Positions 26,700 to 38,361 of a stretch of DNA of 64,000 bases are shown here, one piece after another; the first letter of the stretch is position 1; each line of letters opens with the position of its first letter. The DNA comes from Lepidodermella squamata. Its lineage: Eukaryota > Gastrotricha. The position numbers and the translations under genes were made by a program. Location of the stretch: positions 4,278,001 to 4,342,000 of the forward strand of contig JBLDXI010000009.1 of the NCBI GenBank assembly GCA_047495785.1. The letters run 5' to 3'. The notes under the pieces are model-generated. The model was not told the DNA's origin. It did not search any database and worked only from the letters and a program-made list of their open reading frames with translations.

Positions 26700-28669
26700 C
26701 TGTTCCTTCCCAGTTGGTTATTTTCGTTAATCCGACACTCGGACGAGTGAAAATGGGGAATGGTGTATAGTGCGTATGAAAGATGACCGTTGTTAATAAC
26801 GAAAATAAGAAATCCAGCTTAAAATTTGTAGCAAATTTTTTTTTGAATTTTTTTGTTCGTTGTTCATTTCCTTGTTTTATTATCAATTGAATATTGCGAA
26901 TTTCCGTCGAATTTTCAATGGAGATCACTTTTGATATTGGCGACCTGGGCCTCGGTGCTCTCGCTGACGGCTCCGTGGAAGTGAAACAGCGCGAAGAATC
27001 CGATCCAATTCGACTTCTCGAACGAGAACTTGATGCTGATATCGAAGAAGAAGAATCCGATGAAGAGGGTGATACGTCGGAGTTCATTCAAGAAGTCGAA
27101 AATTTCGTGGCTGGTTTTGAAGCAAACGGCACAGCTCAGAAAACCAAGCAGCACTGGAGCCGATTTGTCGCATTTGTCGAGCAGCGATTCCACATTTCGG
27201 AGCAACTATTAGTTGAACTTACGGTCAAGGATATGGATCTCTATGTCGCTCTTTTTCTCAAGCAGTTGACGAAGACTGATGGTAGCGCGATGGAGCCGAC
27301 AACGATTCGAGGCATTTATTCCTCCATCATTCGCCATCTCCGCGATGTGACGAAGAACGAAATCAACTTCACCATGGCGAGAGTCGATTTCTTCTATAGC
27401 ATGAAAATGCTGAAATCCAAGTTTGTCGAATCTAAGCGTGCTGGAAAGGGAAATAAAGCCCGAGCATCTGAATGCCTAGAACGAGAAGATATTGATAAAA
27501 TGCGTGAGGCGAAAACGCTGACTGATGACACGCCAATCGGTTTGATCACGATGCTGTGGCTGGTTTTCACCGTGTATTTCGGTCTTCGTGGCCGTGATGA
27601 ACATCTACAAATGAAGTAGGTTGTTGGATTGCCATTGAAAAATTGTTAAATTGGCCATTTTCAGGTTTGGTGATGTCCAGCTAAAAACCGAATCTGGAGG
27701 TCGCAGGTATCTCGAATTCAACGAGCGACAGACTAAAACCAGGAATGGCGAATCAACCCACTCAAAACTGGCACCACGAGCATACGAGAACGGTGGCTTT
27801 TTCTGCCCGGTTCGATTGTTCCTTATTTTTTGTGCAAAACGACCGGGAAAGTTTTCGCGCCCGAGTGACCCAATGTATGTTGGTTGCCTGACCCGATTTC
27901 GACCCGACGGCCTCTTCTACAAATGCCAAAATTTGGGCAAGAACCCCCTTGGATCGCTCCTCAAGGACGCCGCTGTCGGTGCTGGTATTACCAAACGAAT
28001 CACGAACCACTCGGCTCGAAAGTTTCTCGTCTCAACCCTCTCTGAACTCGGTGTCGATTCTCGAAAGATCATCCAGATTACTGGTCATGCATCGGTCGAT
28101 TCTCTGAACAGTTACCACAAACTCAACACCTCTGAACGACGAAGTATCAGCGACAAACTGGCTGTCGGTTTCGGTGATGGACAATCAGCTGCAGTTTCGG
28201 GTGTGTCTGCACAAGAGATCAAGCCAACCGAAGGATTGGTGGTGGCCGAGTCGCATTTCTCGCAAACGCTGCTGCTTCGAAACGTCGAAAATGACCCGCG
28301 CGATGAGCCACCCGTAAAGCAAGCTAAACCCATGCCGATCTTCAATTTCTCGAATTGCTCCGTCGTTATTAACAATTAATCCGGCCCAAACACTTGTTTT
28401 AAAGTTTAAACATTCTAATAAAGGTTATTCACTTGTTCACTCGTTTGGTCAGAGTCTGAAGGTTGTAGTAAAGGGACTGGGAACGGAAATTGAAGTTGTG
28501 CAACATTATTTCAGGTGAGAGGTTTTCCCGAATTTTCGAGAGCATTAATTGATTTTCGAAAATAAAAAATCCACCCTAATCGTTTGAGCGGGCAGAAACA
28601 GCGGGCAGAAACATCGGGCAGAATCACTTTTTCCGTCTAGGCAAAAAATAACCAACTGGGCAGGAACAG
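26700..28669 (+). mobile_element. Crypton-type element bracketed by a 25-bp inverted repeat
   Basis: The left copy 26700-26724 (CTGTTCCTTCCCAGTTGG then TTATTTT) and right copy 28645-28669 are reverse complements with one mismatch. The recombinase gene lies between them in plus orientation. GGGCAGAA-type motifs recur outside or near both ends (26574; 28591-28626, three copies; a variant in the right repeat). No target-site duplication was seen directly outside. Cryptons usually lack inverted repeats, so these may be recombination sites rather than transposon ends. Confidence 0.6.
26918..28379 (+). CDS. Crypton/DUF3504-type tyrosine recombinase
   Basis: Two exons, 26918-27615 and 27665-28379, joined by a 49-bp intron (GTAGGT...TTTCAG), 470 residues. 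An acidic N-terminus (about 1-60) precedes a helical core-binding domain (QKTKQHWSRFVAFVEQRF) and then the catalytic domain. All catalytic positions are visible: Arg in GLRGRDEH (R224), hairpin Lys in QTKTRNG (K257), H348-x-x-R351 in NHSARK, H374 in ITGHAS and nucleophile Y383 in LNSYH. The tail ends FNFSNCSVVINN, an Asn-rich ending like those I recall for related animal proteins. This family cuts and rejoins DNA through a 3'-phosphotyrosine. AATAAA lies about 40 bp after the stop. The reading frame is intact. It may be an autonomous element or a domesticated gene; the flanking repeats favour an element. Confidence 0.88.
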
Positions 28670-28964
28670 AACGGAGGATGCCTTGAAACTAAAATGGCTT
28701 TAGAATAACGCTCAAATTATGATGAATGAAGCAATGAAAATATTGTTGGTCTCGTTTGGCATTGTTTTACCGCTTCGATCGCTCGAGTTGCATAGACAGC
28801 ACTGTCTTATCAATAAATAATGTTACCCTCCTTTTACGCGATGTGACTAACACATACAAGTATTTTAATATAAATCGAAATTTTGATTAGACAAAACGTT
28901 CAAACACATTGCACAAGGAAATCAATCGTATATCAACTAATCGGATGACATTGTTTGATTAAAA
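28670..28964. other. flank right of the Crypton, duplicated downstream of K2P-5
   Basis: The block at about 28790-28860 (core CTTATCAATAAATAAT) matches about 32870-32935, which lies downstream of the K2P-5 stop. It is therefore the 3' flank of the K2P relic. Confidence 0.6.
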
Positions 28965-29084
28965 CATTAAGCGAGTGCGCATTCTGCAGATTTCTGTTCT
29001 TTAGAATATGTTTTTTTGATTGCTGCTACTTGAATTATTTTCGCACACTGGCAAAGCCGTTAAGTAATGCCGCCAATCACGTTA
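28965..29084 (-). pseudogene. truncated K2P relic (C-terminal exon fragment)
   Basis: On the minus strand this aligns with the last about 35 codons of K2P-5: a GNVIGGI-like segment, then CAK, then VAAIKKTYSKEQKSAEC in place of VAAIEKTSFEEQKTSGC. A TAA stop replaces the Lys before the tryptophan-leucine-tyrosine segment. Upstream pore and membrane segments are missing. It sits between K2P-3 and K2P-4 in the position matching K2P-5 relative to K2P-4, so it is the lost second gene of a duplicated pair. Confidence 0.75.
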
Positions 29085-29158
29085 TTGAAGAAAGCGGGGT
29101 AACTTATTTCATCCGACAACCAAACATGGGACTAAAACCTGCCGCATTGCTTTTCCAT

Positions 29159-29535
29159 GCGTCCCCCACAGAGCAGCAGGCTTCAAAGCAGGGTAAACGC
29201 TCTATACAGTCCTCCCAGCAGGCGCTCAGGCTTAGCCTCTGATTTTCAACCAATGGACTAACATGATGGTCAGCCATTCTAGCTTTTCATACCAAAAATT
29301 GAGGAGCATAAGTCATGGAAACTCCGTAATGTAGCTCAGACCTCAGTTTGGTCGAAAAAGTCGTTTTTCGAAAAATTTTCAAAATTCATAAGCGGGGCTC
29401 TTAAAGATATGATGGGTCCACATTCAGAAAATTACGCAGAATTTTATCGTAATTAATTCGATTTATTGTTGCGTGGCGTTTGCACCGCTTTTTGAGTTTA
29501 TCCTGCTTTGAAGCCTGCTGCTCTGTGGGGGACCC
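29159..29535. mobile_element. non-autonomous inverted-repeat transposon with 9-bp target duplication
   Basis: Ends 29159-29198 and 29496-29535 are reverse complements over about 40 bp with two mismatches (core GTCCCCCACAGAGCAGCAGG). CTTTTCCAT lies directly outside on both sides (29150-29158 and 29536-29544). The interior of about 300 bp has no credible coding frame. A 9-bp duplication with inverted repeats resembles Mutator-like or Merlin-like elements (class is inference). Confidence 0.85.
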
Positions 29536-29880
29536 CTTTTCCATATTTTCAAATAATTACAGAAAAAAATGACGACTCGGATCACGTATAAATCTATCTA
29601 CATGAAGTTCTGCCGGCTCAGGGGTAAAATAGGGTGTATAAATGGGCTAGGGAAAATTCGAACTCGGGAAAATCTTAATGAAAATTTCATTTAAAGCCGA
29701 GATCGTTTTTATCGCGGAGGTTCGCGGTGGGCTATTTTAAAATCTGTCGAAATCTAAGAAGATGAAACTTTTATCTTCACTGGGACTGAACGTTTGTACA
29801 ATTTCGGAAAATGAGGAAGCCAAAAATTGCCGAATCGATACTCGCTTATCATTTTGGATTAGAAAATGTTGACATTTTAT

Positions 29881-30892
29881 TCACGATTTATTACGCCGGC
29901 ATATCCTCAAAGCAATACGGCGTATGGTGTAGTTGATAAACATTTCCAGTTGTTCGAAAATTATTGACACGAAAGCCATGCCAGTAAATGCTGTAACTGA
30001 AGTGAAGACTCGATAAAGCGCTAGTTTCCACCCTTGGTCCACAACATCATTTATGCGTTGCCCGGCAACATAATCTCCAAACCCTGCGTTTATAAGGAAA
30101 TGAGCTTCAGTTAGTGTAGAGTTTCCGATGATCTTACCTATTGTTGAAGCGGTGATGAAAGAATAGTAGAGACTCGTAGGATAGGACCACATTTCAGCGT
30201 AAAAAATAATGGTGGTTGTAAAAAGGCAGTAAGCTGTATATATCAGCCCAAATAAGATGTAAGTTAAAACCCAGCAGCGAAAAATTAGCTTATTGCTGGT
30301 CTCAGGCGTTTCTTCGCTGTATACTCCACATTTTTTGAAACGAGATAACAGTGCTGAGTGAAGAACTTTGGCGTGGGCGTAAATCGACTCACGTATTCGG
30401 CTAATCACATTCCAACATATTGGTATGCCGAATGTTGCATAAATCGCACAAAATGCTCGACCTATATCAGTCTGTGGACAAAAGTTGCCGTAGCCGATAG
30501 TGGAAATTACAGTCTACAACGAAAAATTCTGGAATGGGAAGATTTCAGGATTGAAGGCTTACTATGCAGAAGAGGAGTGCGCCTGCAAGCTCCCATTTCG
30601 ACTCGCCTTGGGTTTCATTCTTGATCCGAGAACAATCCACAATTTCAGCCAATTTCAACGTTTCAGCCTTGGTTAGAGCAGAATTATGGCTCGAATTGGC
30701 TGCATATAGGATAATAGGTCTTTCGAGGCTGATATTGCTGCATTTCGCTAGTTTATCGCTAAGAATTCTAGATTCATTCGGCCGCTCGATTATGTGAAAT
30801 ATCGCCATGCCGAAGACGAGCCATATAATTATTAATCCGTAGCTCAGAATAATACAGAATCGCAACTCGGATAGGGTAGGCGAATCAACCAT
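29881..30892 (-). CDS. K2P-4: two-pore-domain potassium channel, recent paralogue of K2P-3
   Basis: Exons 30563-30892, 30138-30513 and 29881-30083, 302 residues, start MVDSPTLSELRF. Pore 1 is VISTIGYGNFCPQT and pore 2 STIGFGDYVAGQ. The cap has NIS, NSS and NET sequons, and the short tail ends RRNKS. Exon 1 differs from K2P-3 at only a handful of residues, while exon 2 has diverged more, mainly in the TM2-TM3 loop. As in K2P-3, the TGA stop is embedded in GTGAATAAA. Confidence 0.92.
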
Positions 30893-33222
30893 TAATTATC
30901 CAGAATGACCTATGAATATGTGTAAGTGAAGAATTGTTTATCAGCGAATATGCTCGTGGAAATGTTGAAATGACATACAGCAGGCGTTTAATCGAGCAAA
31001 CATATGTCTTATCACGCCGAAAAACGATTCAAAATTACAGTCAATGTTGCATTTAATGCTGAATATTAACTTGGCTTCTCAAGTTATTCTAACGAGAATA
31101 AGTTCACATTATGGCTTTATAAAATTCATTTTAATCTAGTTTTTTTCTTTCAGAAATGCAGGGTTCGTAAATGCATTGAAACAAGATATTTTAAAGAGCC
31201 TACACGAAATAATCAGCAATTTAAAACTCGGGGGTCGAACATGTAGACCTGCCGGTAACAAAAAATCAAATTTCCGCTAATGCTCTCGCTACGTTCGCGC
31301 TTGATATTTATACTTTACTTGCCCTCCAGTTTTACGGAGTGACGCCGCATTCCCTTGAAAACTACAAAATCCCTCATCAAGTTTGGCGCAGTGCCAATTA
31401 TCGAAGGGGGAGAATGCTATAGCGAAAAGTGGTTATAATTGCGAGTATCAATTTTTACAATATTTATTCGAGAATTTCGATATCACTGGCGCAGCTTTCA
31501 TCGTCAGTGATGTCTTTAGGGCTCCAGGGCCAGTTCGTCATCTGGCAGATAACTATTTGCCAGGCGACATAAGCTTTATAAATCTCTATAGGCCGTAGGA
31601 ATCTTCGCTTGGCTTCAAAATGATACCATAGTTGCAGAGGATGCGCATCGCTATGAAAATAGCGAGAGCCTGTGCCAATACAGCGTTTTTCACACCTTCT
31701 TTGAAAAGTGGGAATTGCAAATCCATTATTGGTATGTCATTGTCCCCCAGGGATACTTACATGCCAGATCGCTTCTCGTATAACGGCACTGCCACAGTTT
31801 GCAAGGGAATATGGTACAAGTGAATGATTAAGAGGGCTGTGATCAAAAGAGTAATCGATTTTCCCTCAATTTATTTATTGCTTACGCTAATTTAAACCGC
31901 TCGCGCTAAGTTGCTTGCGCAGCAAAAATACTGTCATTTTTTGCTGATATTTGCGTATTTGTAATAATGTATATCTCTTAAGCTATGTGCGTCAGTTGAG
32001 TCATTTTCTTCATTCGACTTATCCGTTTCTTAATTTTGGCATTGCGCTCGCAGGTGAAACACTGCCTTTCCAGTCTGCGTAACCGATGGCCTCGGAGCGA
32101 AGCTCCAATGTTTCGTTGGCAATGGAAAGCTAGTTTCGCGAGATAAAAATCGTGATATGCAACCTACAAAAGTTAACTGAATTTTCTATGCGCCAATAGC
32201 GCATTTTTTGGCCACAAAATACCTCTATGCTGATATCTTCCTATTGTAACTAAACAGGATTACAAATTGACACTCTCGCGCCTTGTTTCGCAAAAGTTTT
32301 AGCGCCTCGTAAATGCTGCCAATTCAATTTGTCATCAAATGATCTCGAGCTTCTTATCCAGTGGAAGGGCTATTTGGTGCCAGTAAGAAGGTAAAATAAG
32401 TACGATCACAGCTCTCTATTAGTAGCGTAATTTTAACATTGTGTTCAATAATGCTTCGCCGATTATAGGGTAAGCTCGATGTAATTCTAGTTCCTAGTCT
32501 TGTAACTTGTAACTGATACTGTGATACTGTGATAACTGATATCGAGCGCCTTCTTTTACTGTGCCCGAGCATTTCCTCCCTTCAAACCTGAATATTGGCA
32601 TTAGTCGTCTCCAGTTCGTTTCGTCTCCAGTATAATGAGAAAAACGCCCTTCAAAATGCCTTGATATTCCTTTAAACAACAATGTGTCCGGAATCGTTAA
32701 TAAAAACCGTAAAAAATGCTATTGCTTTTATAGCGGACGGTCTCACACCAAGCGAAACAAGCTTAGCGGTATTTCGCCAAATTATGGCCAAAAAGTGTCT
32801 TAAATCTTATCAAAATTACGCAAAATCCACAGGAAATCCGCCCGATTACCCAATGGGCTTCTCGTGCTGCGTAGAGACAGCACCGCCTTATCAATAAATA
32901 ATATTGCTCTCCTTTCACGCGATGTGACTACAGCACTGCTGTAACTGCACAAGGTCGGATCCAAGGCCACATTTAATCATCGAGGGATTCAAGTTTTTTG
33001 CCTGATACAGATGCATAGCTCTCAGTCTGAAATCGATCTGCGTTAAGGAGGGCGTGTAGATAGCGGGGATGCAGTTATCGGGCAACACTGTGACAAATTA
33101 GTATTTCAACATATAGGTATCGAAATTCTTTCCCAAGAACCGACAACTCTCAAACACAAAAAATCGACATCAGACCTCACATCAACTAATGGTATCATGC
33201 TGTTTAATTTAAATGCGTTCCT
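30893..33222. other. intergenic stretch between K2P-4 and K2P-5
   Basis: Duplicate blocks shared with the K2P-3 side lie at about 31220-31300 and 32866-32935. A minus-strand stretch near 31590-31750 translates to a 47-residue frame (MDLQFPLFKEGVKNAVLAQA then a hydrophobic run) that may be a relic of an unknown membrane protein. No complete gene is supported. Confidence 0.4.
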
Positions 33223-34465
33223 TCAGCATCCTGAAGTTTTCTGTTCTTCAAAAGATGTTTTTTCGATTGCTGCTACTCTGATTCTTTTCGCAGACTGGTA
33301 AAGCCATTTGGCGATTGTGCCAACCATATTGCTTAAGCGAGTTTCAAGGGCTATGATGATGATGGAGGTATAGGACATGCCCATGAAAATGAATACTGAC
33401 AGGAAATTTCTGTACAGAGCAAATTTGTAGTAGCTCGTGAACAGCTTATTCATATCTTGGCCAGCAACCATATCTCCGAAGCCTAAATTAAAAAACACAG
33501 CGTTTCCTAGCTTAGTTAGGCTCATGGAAGCTTACCAACTGTCAAAACTGTGATAAAGGTGTAATAGAAAGCTTCGATGAAGTTCCACCCTTCGATGAAG
33601 ATAATGAAACCAGCTGCTCCGAAAATGAAGCCGAAGTAAGCCAGAAGTAGAATGGCACAGGTTAGAATCCAGGCGCGAGTTTCGATTTTCAACTGCAGCT
33701 CGTGCGCCCTTTCCGAATTGCTAGACAAATCATACAGTTGCAAGTTTAACCAGGCTGAAATATCTTCCTTTGATCTTCGTGCAATAGCAAAGTTGAAAAG
33801 TTGTATCAAAGCTCGATGCATCCTCCAGGCAAAATGGTATGTTAATTTTCTAAGCCTCGTGACAGCATTGAAGCAAATAGGAATTCCGATAATTGCATAT
33901 AGGACGCATAGAATCCTCCCTGTATCTGTTGCTGGATACAGATTTCCATAGCCAATTGTTGTCACTAGAGTCTGATATTGATGATATGTTCAAAGATCAA
34001 AACAAGAAATCTTTTTATACTTACAACGCTGAAGTACAAGGAACCGGCTAAATCCCACTTTGAGGTTAATTCGGAGCTACCCAGCTCTCCAACCGTACAA
34101 TTAGGGACTAGCCTAATCACGGTTCTTTGAAAATCGACCTTCAAATACGTTGATGTCTCATTTGTGAAGGTTTTCAGCGATATCAATTGCAAGTTTCTCA
34201 CGTCGCCAAATTTGTAAGCTGCGGCCAGGTCGAGAATCGTTGTCTCAACTGTGTCGTTATCATATTGAATCACCTTAGGGCAACTTTGGTTTTGAGACTT
34301 CCTGGAGATTAAATCCATAGCCCGCTGAATTTCGGCCGGGTGTTCGATGTAATGGAACGTGACCATCCCGAGGATGAGCCAAACAGATAGGAACACATAG
34401 CTGAGGGCTGCCCCTATACGTGCCTCGCCAATGTTAGGCTCCTTTTCAACAATAGGGGATGTCAT
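33223..34465 (-). CDS. K2P-5: two-pore-domain potassium channel
   Basis: Exons 34025-34465, 33536-33971 and 33223-33482, 378 residues. The start MTSPIVEKEPNIGEAR was chosen over an ATG 63 bp upstream because the conserved part begins here. The long cap has NQS, NET and NCT sequons. Pore 1 is LVTTIGYGNLYPAT and pore 2 LTVGFGD. The TM2-TM3 loop is long and charged (about 70 residues). TM4 (SVFIFMGMSYTSIIIIAL) resembles K2P-2. A truncated copy of its last exon lies at 28965-29084. Confidence 0.9.
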
Positions 34466-34667
34466 ATTAATTTCGGGGAAAAACGGGAGTGGACAGTATA
34501 TAATTGAAAAGCAGGACTGCTTTCTCAAACAGCTTTCCGATCGGCGTCAAGATTTCGGTAGCTACAGCGATAGCTAATAACATGTTTGCTCATTCAATAT
34601 TGAGAATGACTGGTTACATTTATTTATTCACCAAAAAATCGGGTCAGAAAAGTAATAATGTTTTTTC

Positions 34668-35696
34668 CTACTTCCCGCCTCTGCAAATCAACTTTACTAT
34701 ACGCGCTATTAGTTTGCTAATCAACTTTTGTATTTGCTCTAGAACAATGGAGGCGATTGCCATACCGGTGAAAATATTGACTGATAGAAAAATCCGGTAA
34801 AGCGACATCTTCCACCTGGCATCCAAGACTTCGTTCATCACTCGCCCGGCTATGAAGTCACCAAAACCTGAAAATATCCGACATTTGATTTGATTTCTCT
34901 CAGGGGTAACGACTCACCTATAGTTGTTAGTGTGACAAAAGTGAAATAAAGACTCGGGAAATATTCCCAACTTTCGACTCCTTTGATAATCGCTGTTGAC
35001 CCAAGGACATAGGTTACGTATAGCACTGTAAGTAGGAAGTAAGCTGCGATCAAACATCGGAGATTTAGCGAATTCGAAGCCGAATCTTTGCCTCCCACTA
35101 CTTCTGTTTTCACCACGAATCTTCGGTACAAAGAGGCTTGCAAGCGCTTTGCGATCGCATGGATAACTTTTCGAGTCAGACTTATAACATGCCAGCATAA
35201 AGGGATTCCAATGATTCCATATAGGATGCAACATGCTCTCCCAGCCACTGTTTGAGGTGAGAGATCTCCGTATCCTATCGTAGTTACAACTGCCTGAAAA
35301 AACGACAATTATTTTCAATATCAAATCAGCAGTACTTGAAAAACAAACGACGCTGAAGAAAAGCGACCCGGGCAAGTCCCATCTCGACAAATTTTTCTTT
35401 ACATCAATTCGAAGAAGGGAGCAAGATATCAAGTTTGAAATATTGCCTGCTGTCGCATTACGATTGATCCGACTCTCCTCCATCGAGTACTCGACATTGC
35501 TCATTTCTATCTTGTCCAAACTTCTGACGCTAGTCTTGAGGCTAGTGTGATTGAAACACTTGGCTAGCCACTTATCAGGTGGATTTTGCTCGCATGGAAA
35601 TTCAATGAGATAGAAAGCCACCATCCCAATTACAATCCATGCAGCAAGAATCAAATAGCTTATGAAAAATGAAAGTTTCAGCTCTTTTCCTGACAT
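34668..35696 (-). CDS. K2P-6: two-pore-domain potassium channel
   Basis: Exons 35349-35696, 34918-35293 and 34668-34867, 307 residues, start MSGKELKLSFFISYL (an ATG 18 bp upstream is possible). Exon 1 ends at a GTTTGT donor and exon 2 starts AVVTTIGYGDLSPQT, with Asp after the filter as in many K2Ps. Pore 2 is LTTIGFGDFIAGR. TM3 lies near FLLTVLYVTYVLGSTAII. The tail after TM4 is about 25 residues, ending ICRGGK. The cap carries NHT and NAT sequons and three Cys. Confidence 0.88.
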
Positions 35697-35789
35697 TTGT
35701 GGCGAAAAAAGCAAACTGTGCCCGACTTTGAATTTGATAACTGGCAGCGAAAGTACTCACTTTCGCGTGACTTCCTTCCTGGTCTTTAT

Positions 35790-36797
35790 TTATTTCTTAT
35801 TGCGTCGGCATATAGCGAACACCATGCGACTTATTAAGAAAGAGATCGATCTTTCTAATTGATCGAAAGCTATTGATGCCAGGGCCATGCCTACGAATAC
35901 GTTGATTGAGATGAACACGCGATAAAGGGCCAACTTCAATGATGTGTCAATGGATTCAGTTATATTTCTACCAGCAATGAAGTCACCAAATCCTGTGAAA
36001 ATTACTTGGTTTAAATTGGTCTCGTAAATTGGTCATAAGCAATTTTACCTATGGTTGAGATTGAGATGAAAGAGAAGTAAAGACTTGTTGTATAAGGCCA
36101 ACACTCCGCATAATGGATGATTGCTGAAGTTGCCAGGACGTAGCCAGCGTACAACGTAACAAGGATGATATAAGTCAAAACCCAACAAATGAGGACCCTT
36201 TTGTCGATTTGACTAGCACCCGTAATATCTTGAACGACCGTTTTTTTGCAACAAGGTACATCTAGGAGCTTCGAATGCAGTTTCTCCGCATGGAAGTAGA
36301 CCGACGATCGGATACGATTCATTACATTCAAGCAGATTGGTATTCCAAAGAATGCGTAGACAACACAAAAAGCTCGACCAGCCTCAGTTTGGGGCGCAGA
36401 GTTGCCGTAGCCTATGGTTGATACTACCGTCTAGGAAAGAATCACTAAAATTACACGGAAATTTCCAAAAACTAATGTGGCTTGCAATGCAAAAGAAGAG
36501 TGCCCCAGCCAGTTCCCATTTCGACTCTCCATTTGTTTCATTCCTGAACTGATAGCAATTGACTATATCTGGAATCTCAATCTCGGAAAGCGAAACATTT
36601 GACCGCAAAATTTTGTAGGACTTGGAGATGCTGAGGTTGTTGCATTTCTCGGAGACGTCACTGATCATTTTTGCTTCCGGGGGCTTCTCGATAAAATGAA
36701 AAATTATCATGCCGAAAGCGAGCCATATCAGGAGTAAGAAATAGCTCAGGATAATGCCAAAACGGTGCTCTGCAGCAGTCGGAACTTCCTGCGCCAT
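35790..36797 (-). CDS. K2P-7: two-pore-domain potassium channel with a GC-AG intron
   Basis: Exons 36486-36797, 36049-36430 and 35790-35992, 298 residues. Pore 1 is VVSTIGYGNSAPQT and pore 2 STIGFGDFIAGR. It is related to K2P-3/4 (shared RNET-GESKWELAGALFFCI region before pore 1). The first intron starts GCAAGC rather than GT. The tail is very short (FAICRRNKK), and the TAA stop overlaps AATAAATAAA. A pyrimidine tract ending TTTTAG lies 9 bp upstream of the ATG on the minus strand and could be a trans-splice site or the end of a 5'UTR intron. Confidence 0.9.
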
Positions 36798-37119
36798 GTT
36801 CCTGCCCTAAAAGAAAAATAGAAAGCCAGACATTGCTCAAGATTTCCTAATTTCTCAAGACTTCCTAGCCTTGAGCAAAACTCTAGAAATAATCAATTAT
36901 CCAGCTATACGAGTGGATTAGAAAGGTGTTAAACTATGTGGCGAGCTAAAACGCAGTTTCAGCATTGAAGTTTTAATTGAATGTAAATATCAGTCTATTT
37001 CGCGATGAATAGGCGTAAATTATCGCCTTTTGAGGGCGAGGTAGGTTTATTTACCGAGTTTATTGATAAAACAAACGATTGAAATGGAGATCATTACGCA
37101 TTTATCGCCGCGAAACAAT

Positions 37120-38211
37120 TCAGACCCTAGCTTCCCCTGGGGAGATATACACATCAGCATTTGCAGGTCTCTCATGAGACTTATGACGATCGACGATTAG
37201 TGAAACGAATCTCTTAACAACAAACGATATCAAATTTTCAACGTGGCTGAACATTATTGAAAGAAGAGCAATTCCGCAGTAAGTGTAGAGTCCAAGGTAC
37301 ATTTTGTATAAACCCAGCATGTGGATCGAATCAACTGCTGAAGTTAAAGTCTGTCCAGCAACCAAGTCGCCGAATCCTAGGAAATACAATGTAATAGAAA
37401 CAGATTTTTCAAATAAACGGCTCACCAATAGTTGATAGAGTGACAAAGTTGTAGTAGAGGGCTTGAAGGTAGCCCCAGCCCTCCACATACTGGATAAGGG
37501 CAGCCGTTACTGCTACAACACTCAAATAGCCTAGGCTTAAAGTAATACCGACAATTGTCCAAGTTTTCTTTTTCCATTTCGAATTACTGCCGATTCCTAT
37601 CCATTTTGAGGCAATCCACTTTTGGAATCTCTTCGCCGCGATGTTGACACTATCCCGTAACCGGCTGGTCGCATTCAGACATAGCGGTATGCCGATGGTC
37701 GCGTAAAGGACACACATTACTCGGCCTAGATTGGTAGCCGGGGCAAGAGTTCCATAGCCAATTGTAGTCACTACAGTCTGCAATTAACAAAATGAGTAAT
37801 CTCTCGCAAAACTTTCAAAAAAGCTAAAACCATGCTGAAAAATAGGGCTCCAACCCAGTCCCATTTTGAAGACTGATAGCCACCCACATCAATATCTGTA
37901 TTCACTACGGAAGTTGAATTTTTATAGGTAATATTGAGATAGACAGATGTCGCGTTGCGGAAGATCTCCATTGATTGAATAGAGATGAATTTGAGCAGTT
38001 GCTTCCCGCTAGGTTGATTGAAATAATCAGCTGGATAAACCGAACTTTCGATTGTTGCCATAGCGTTCTTCATTTTCGAGATGTTGGTTGCAACTTCATT
38101 AGGATGCTCAATAGCGTGGAAAATTACCATTCCAACCACAAGCCAGAAAAAGAGTAAACCGTAACTCAAAGTAACAGATAAGCGACTCTTTAAAAGCTCA
38201 GCCCTCTCCAT
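37120..38211 (-). CDS. K2P-8: two-pore-domain potassium channel
   Basis: Exons 37831-38211, 37426-37777 and 37120-37376, 329 residues from MERAELLKSRLSV (an ATG 45 bp upstream is possible). Pore 1 is VVTTIGYGTLAPAT and pore 2 STIGFGDLVAGQ. TM4 (LYTYCGIALLSIMFSHVE) has the Tyr-rich form shared with K2P-9 to K2P-12, so this gene links the left subgroup to that cluster. The cap contains NIS, NAT, NIT and NST sequons, and the C-terminal tail is about 40 residues. Confidence 0.9.
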
Positions 38212-38361
38212 TCTGATATTAAAAGCGCAACTACAACTTCGCTTTGTTAAAATCAATGTGTTTCTCTAGTTACAGGAAACACACTAGTCCCCTGCGATTT
38301 AGCTTTATTGCATTATAAATGTTGTTTTAGTATTTTGGAGCAGTATCACAAATCAATCTCA

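Noticed and set aside
29099-29242. Plus-strand open frame over the K2P relic and the inverted-repeat element
   Set aside because: It is antisense to the relic and crosses a transposon end.
31590-31750. Minus-strand 47-residue frame (MDLQFPLFKEG..., hydrophobic middle)
   Set aside because: It looks protein-like, but no confident exon boundaries or family could be found and stops follow quickly; at most a relic.
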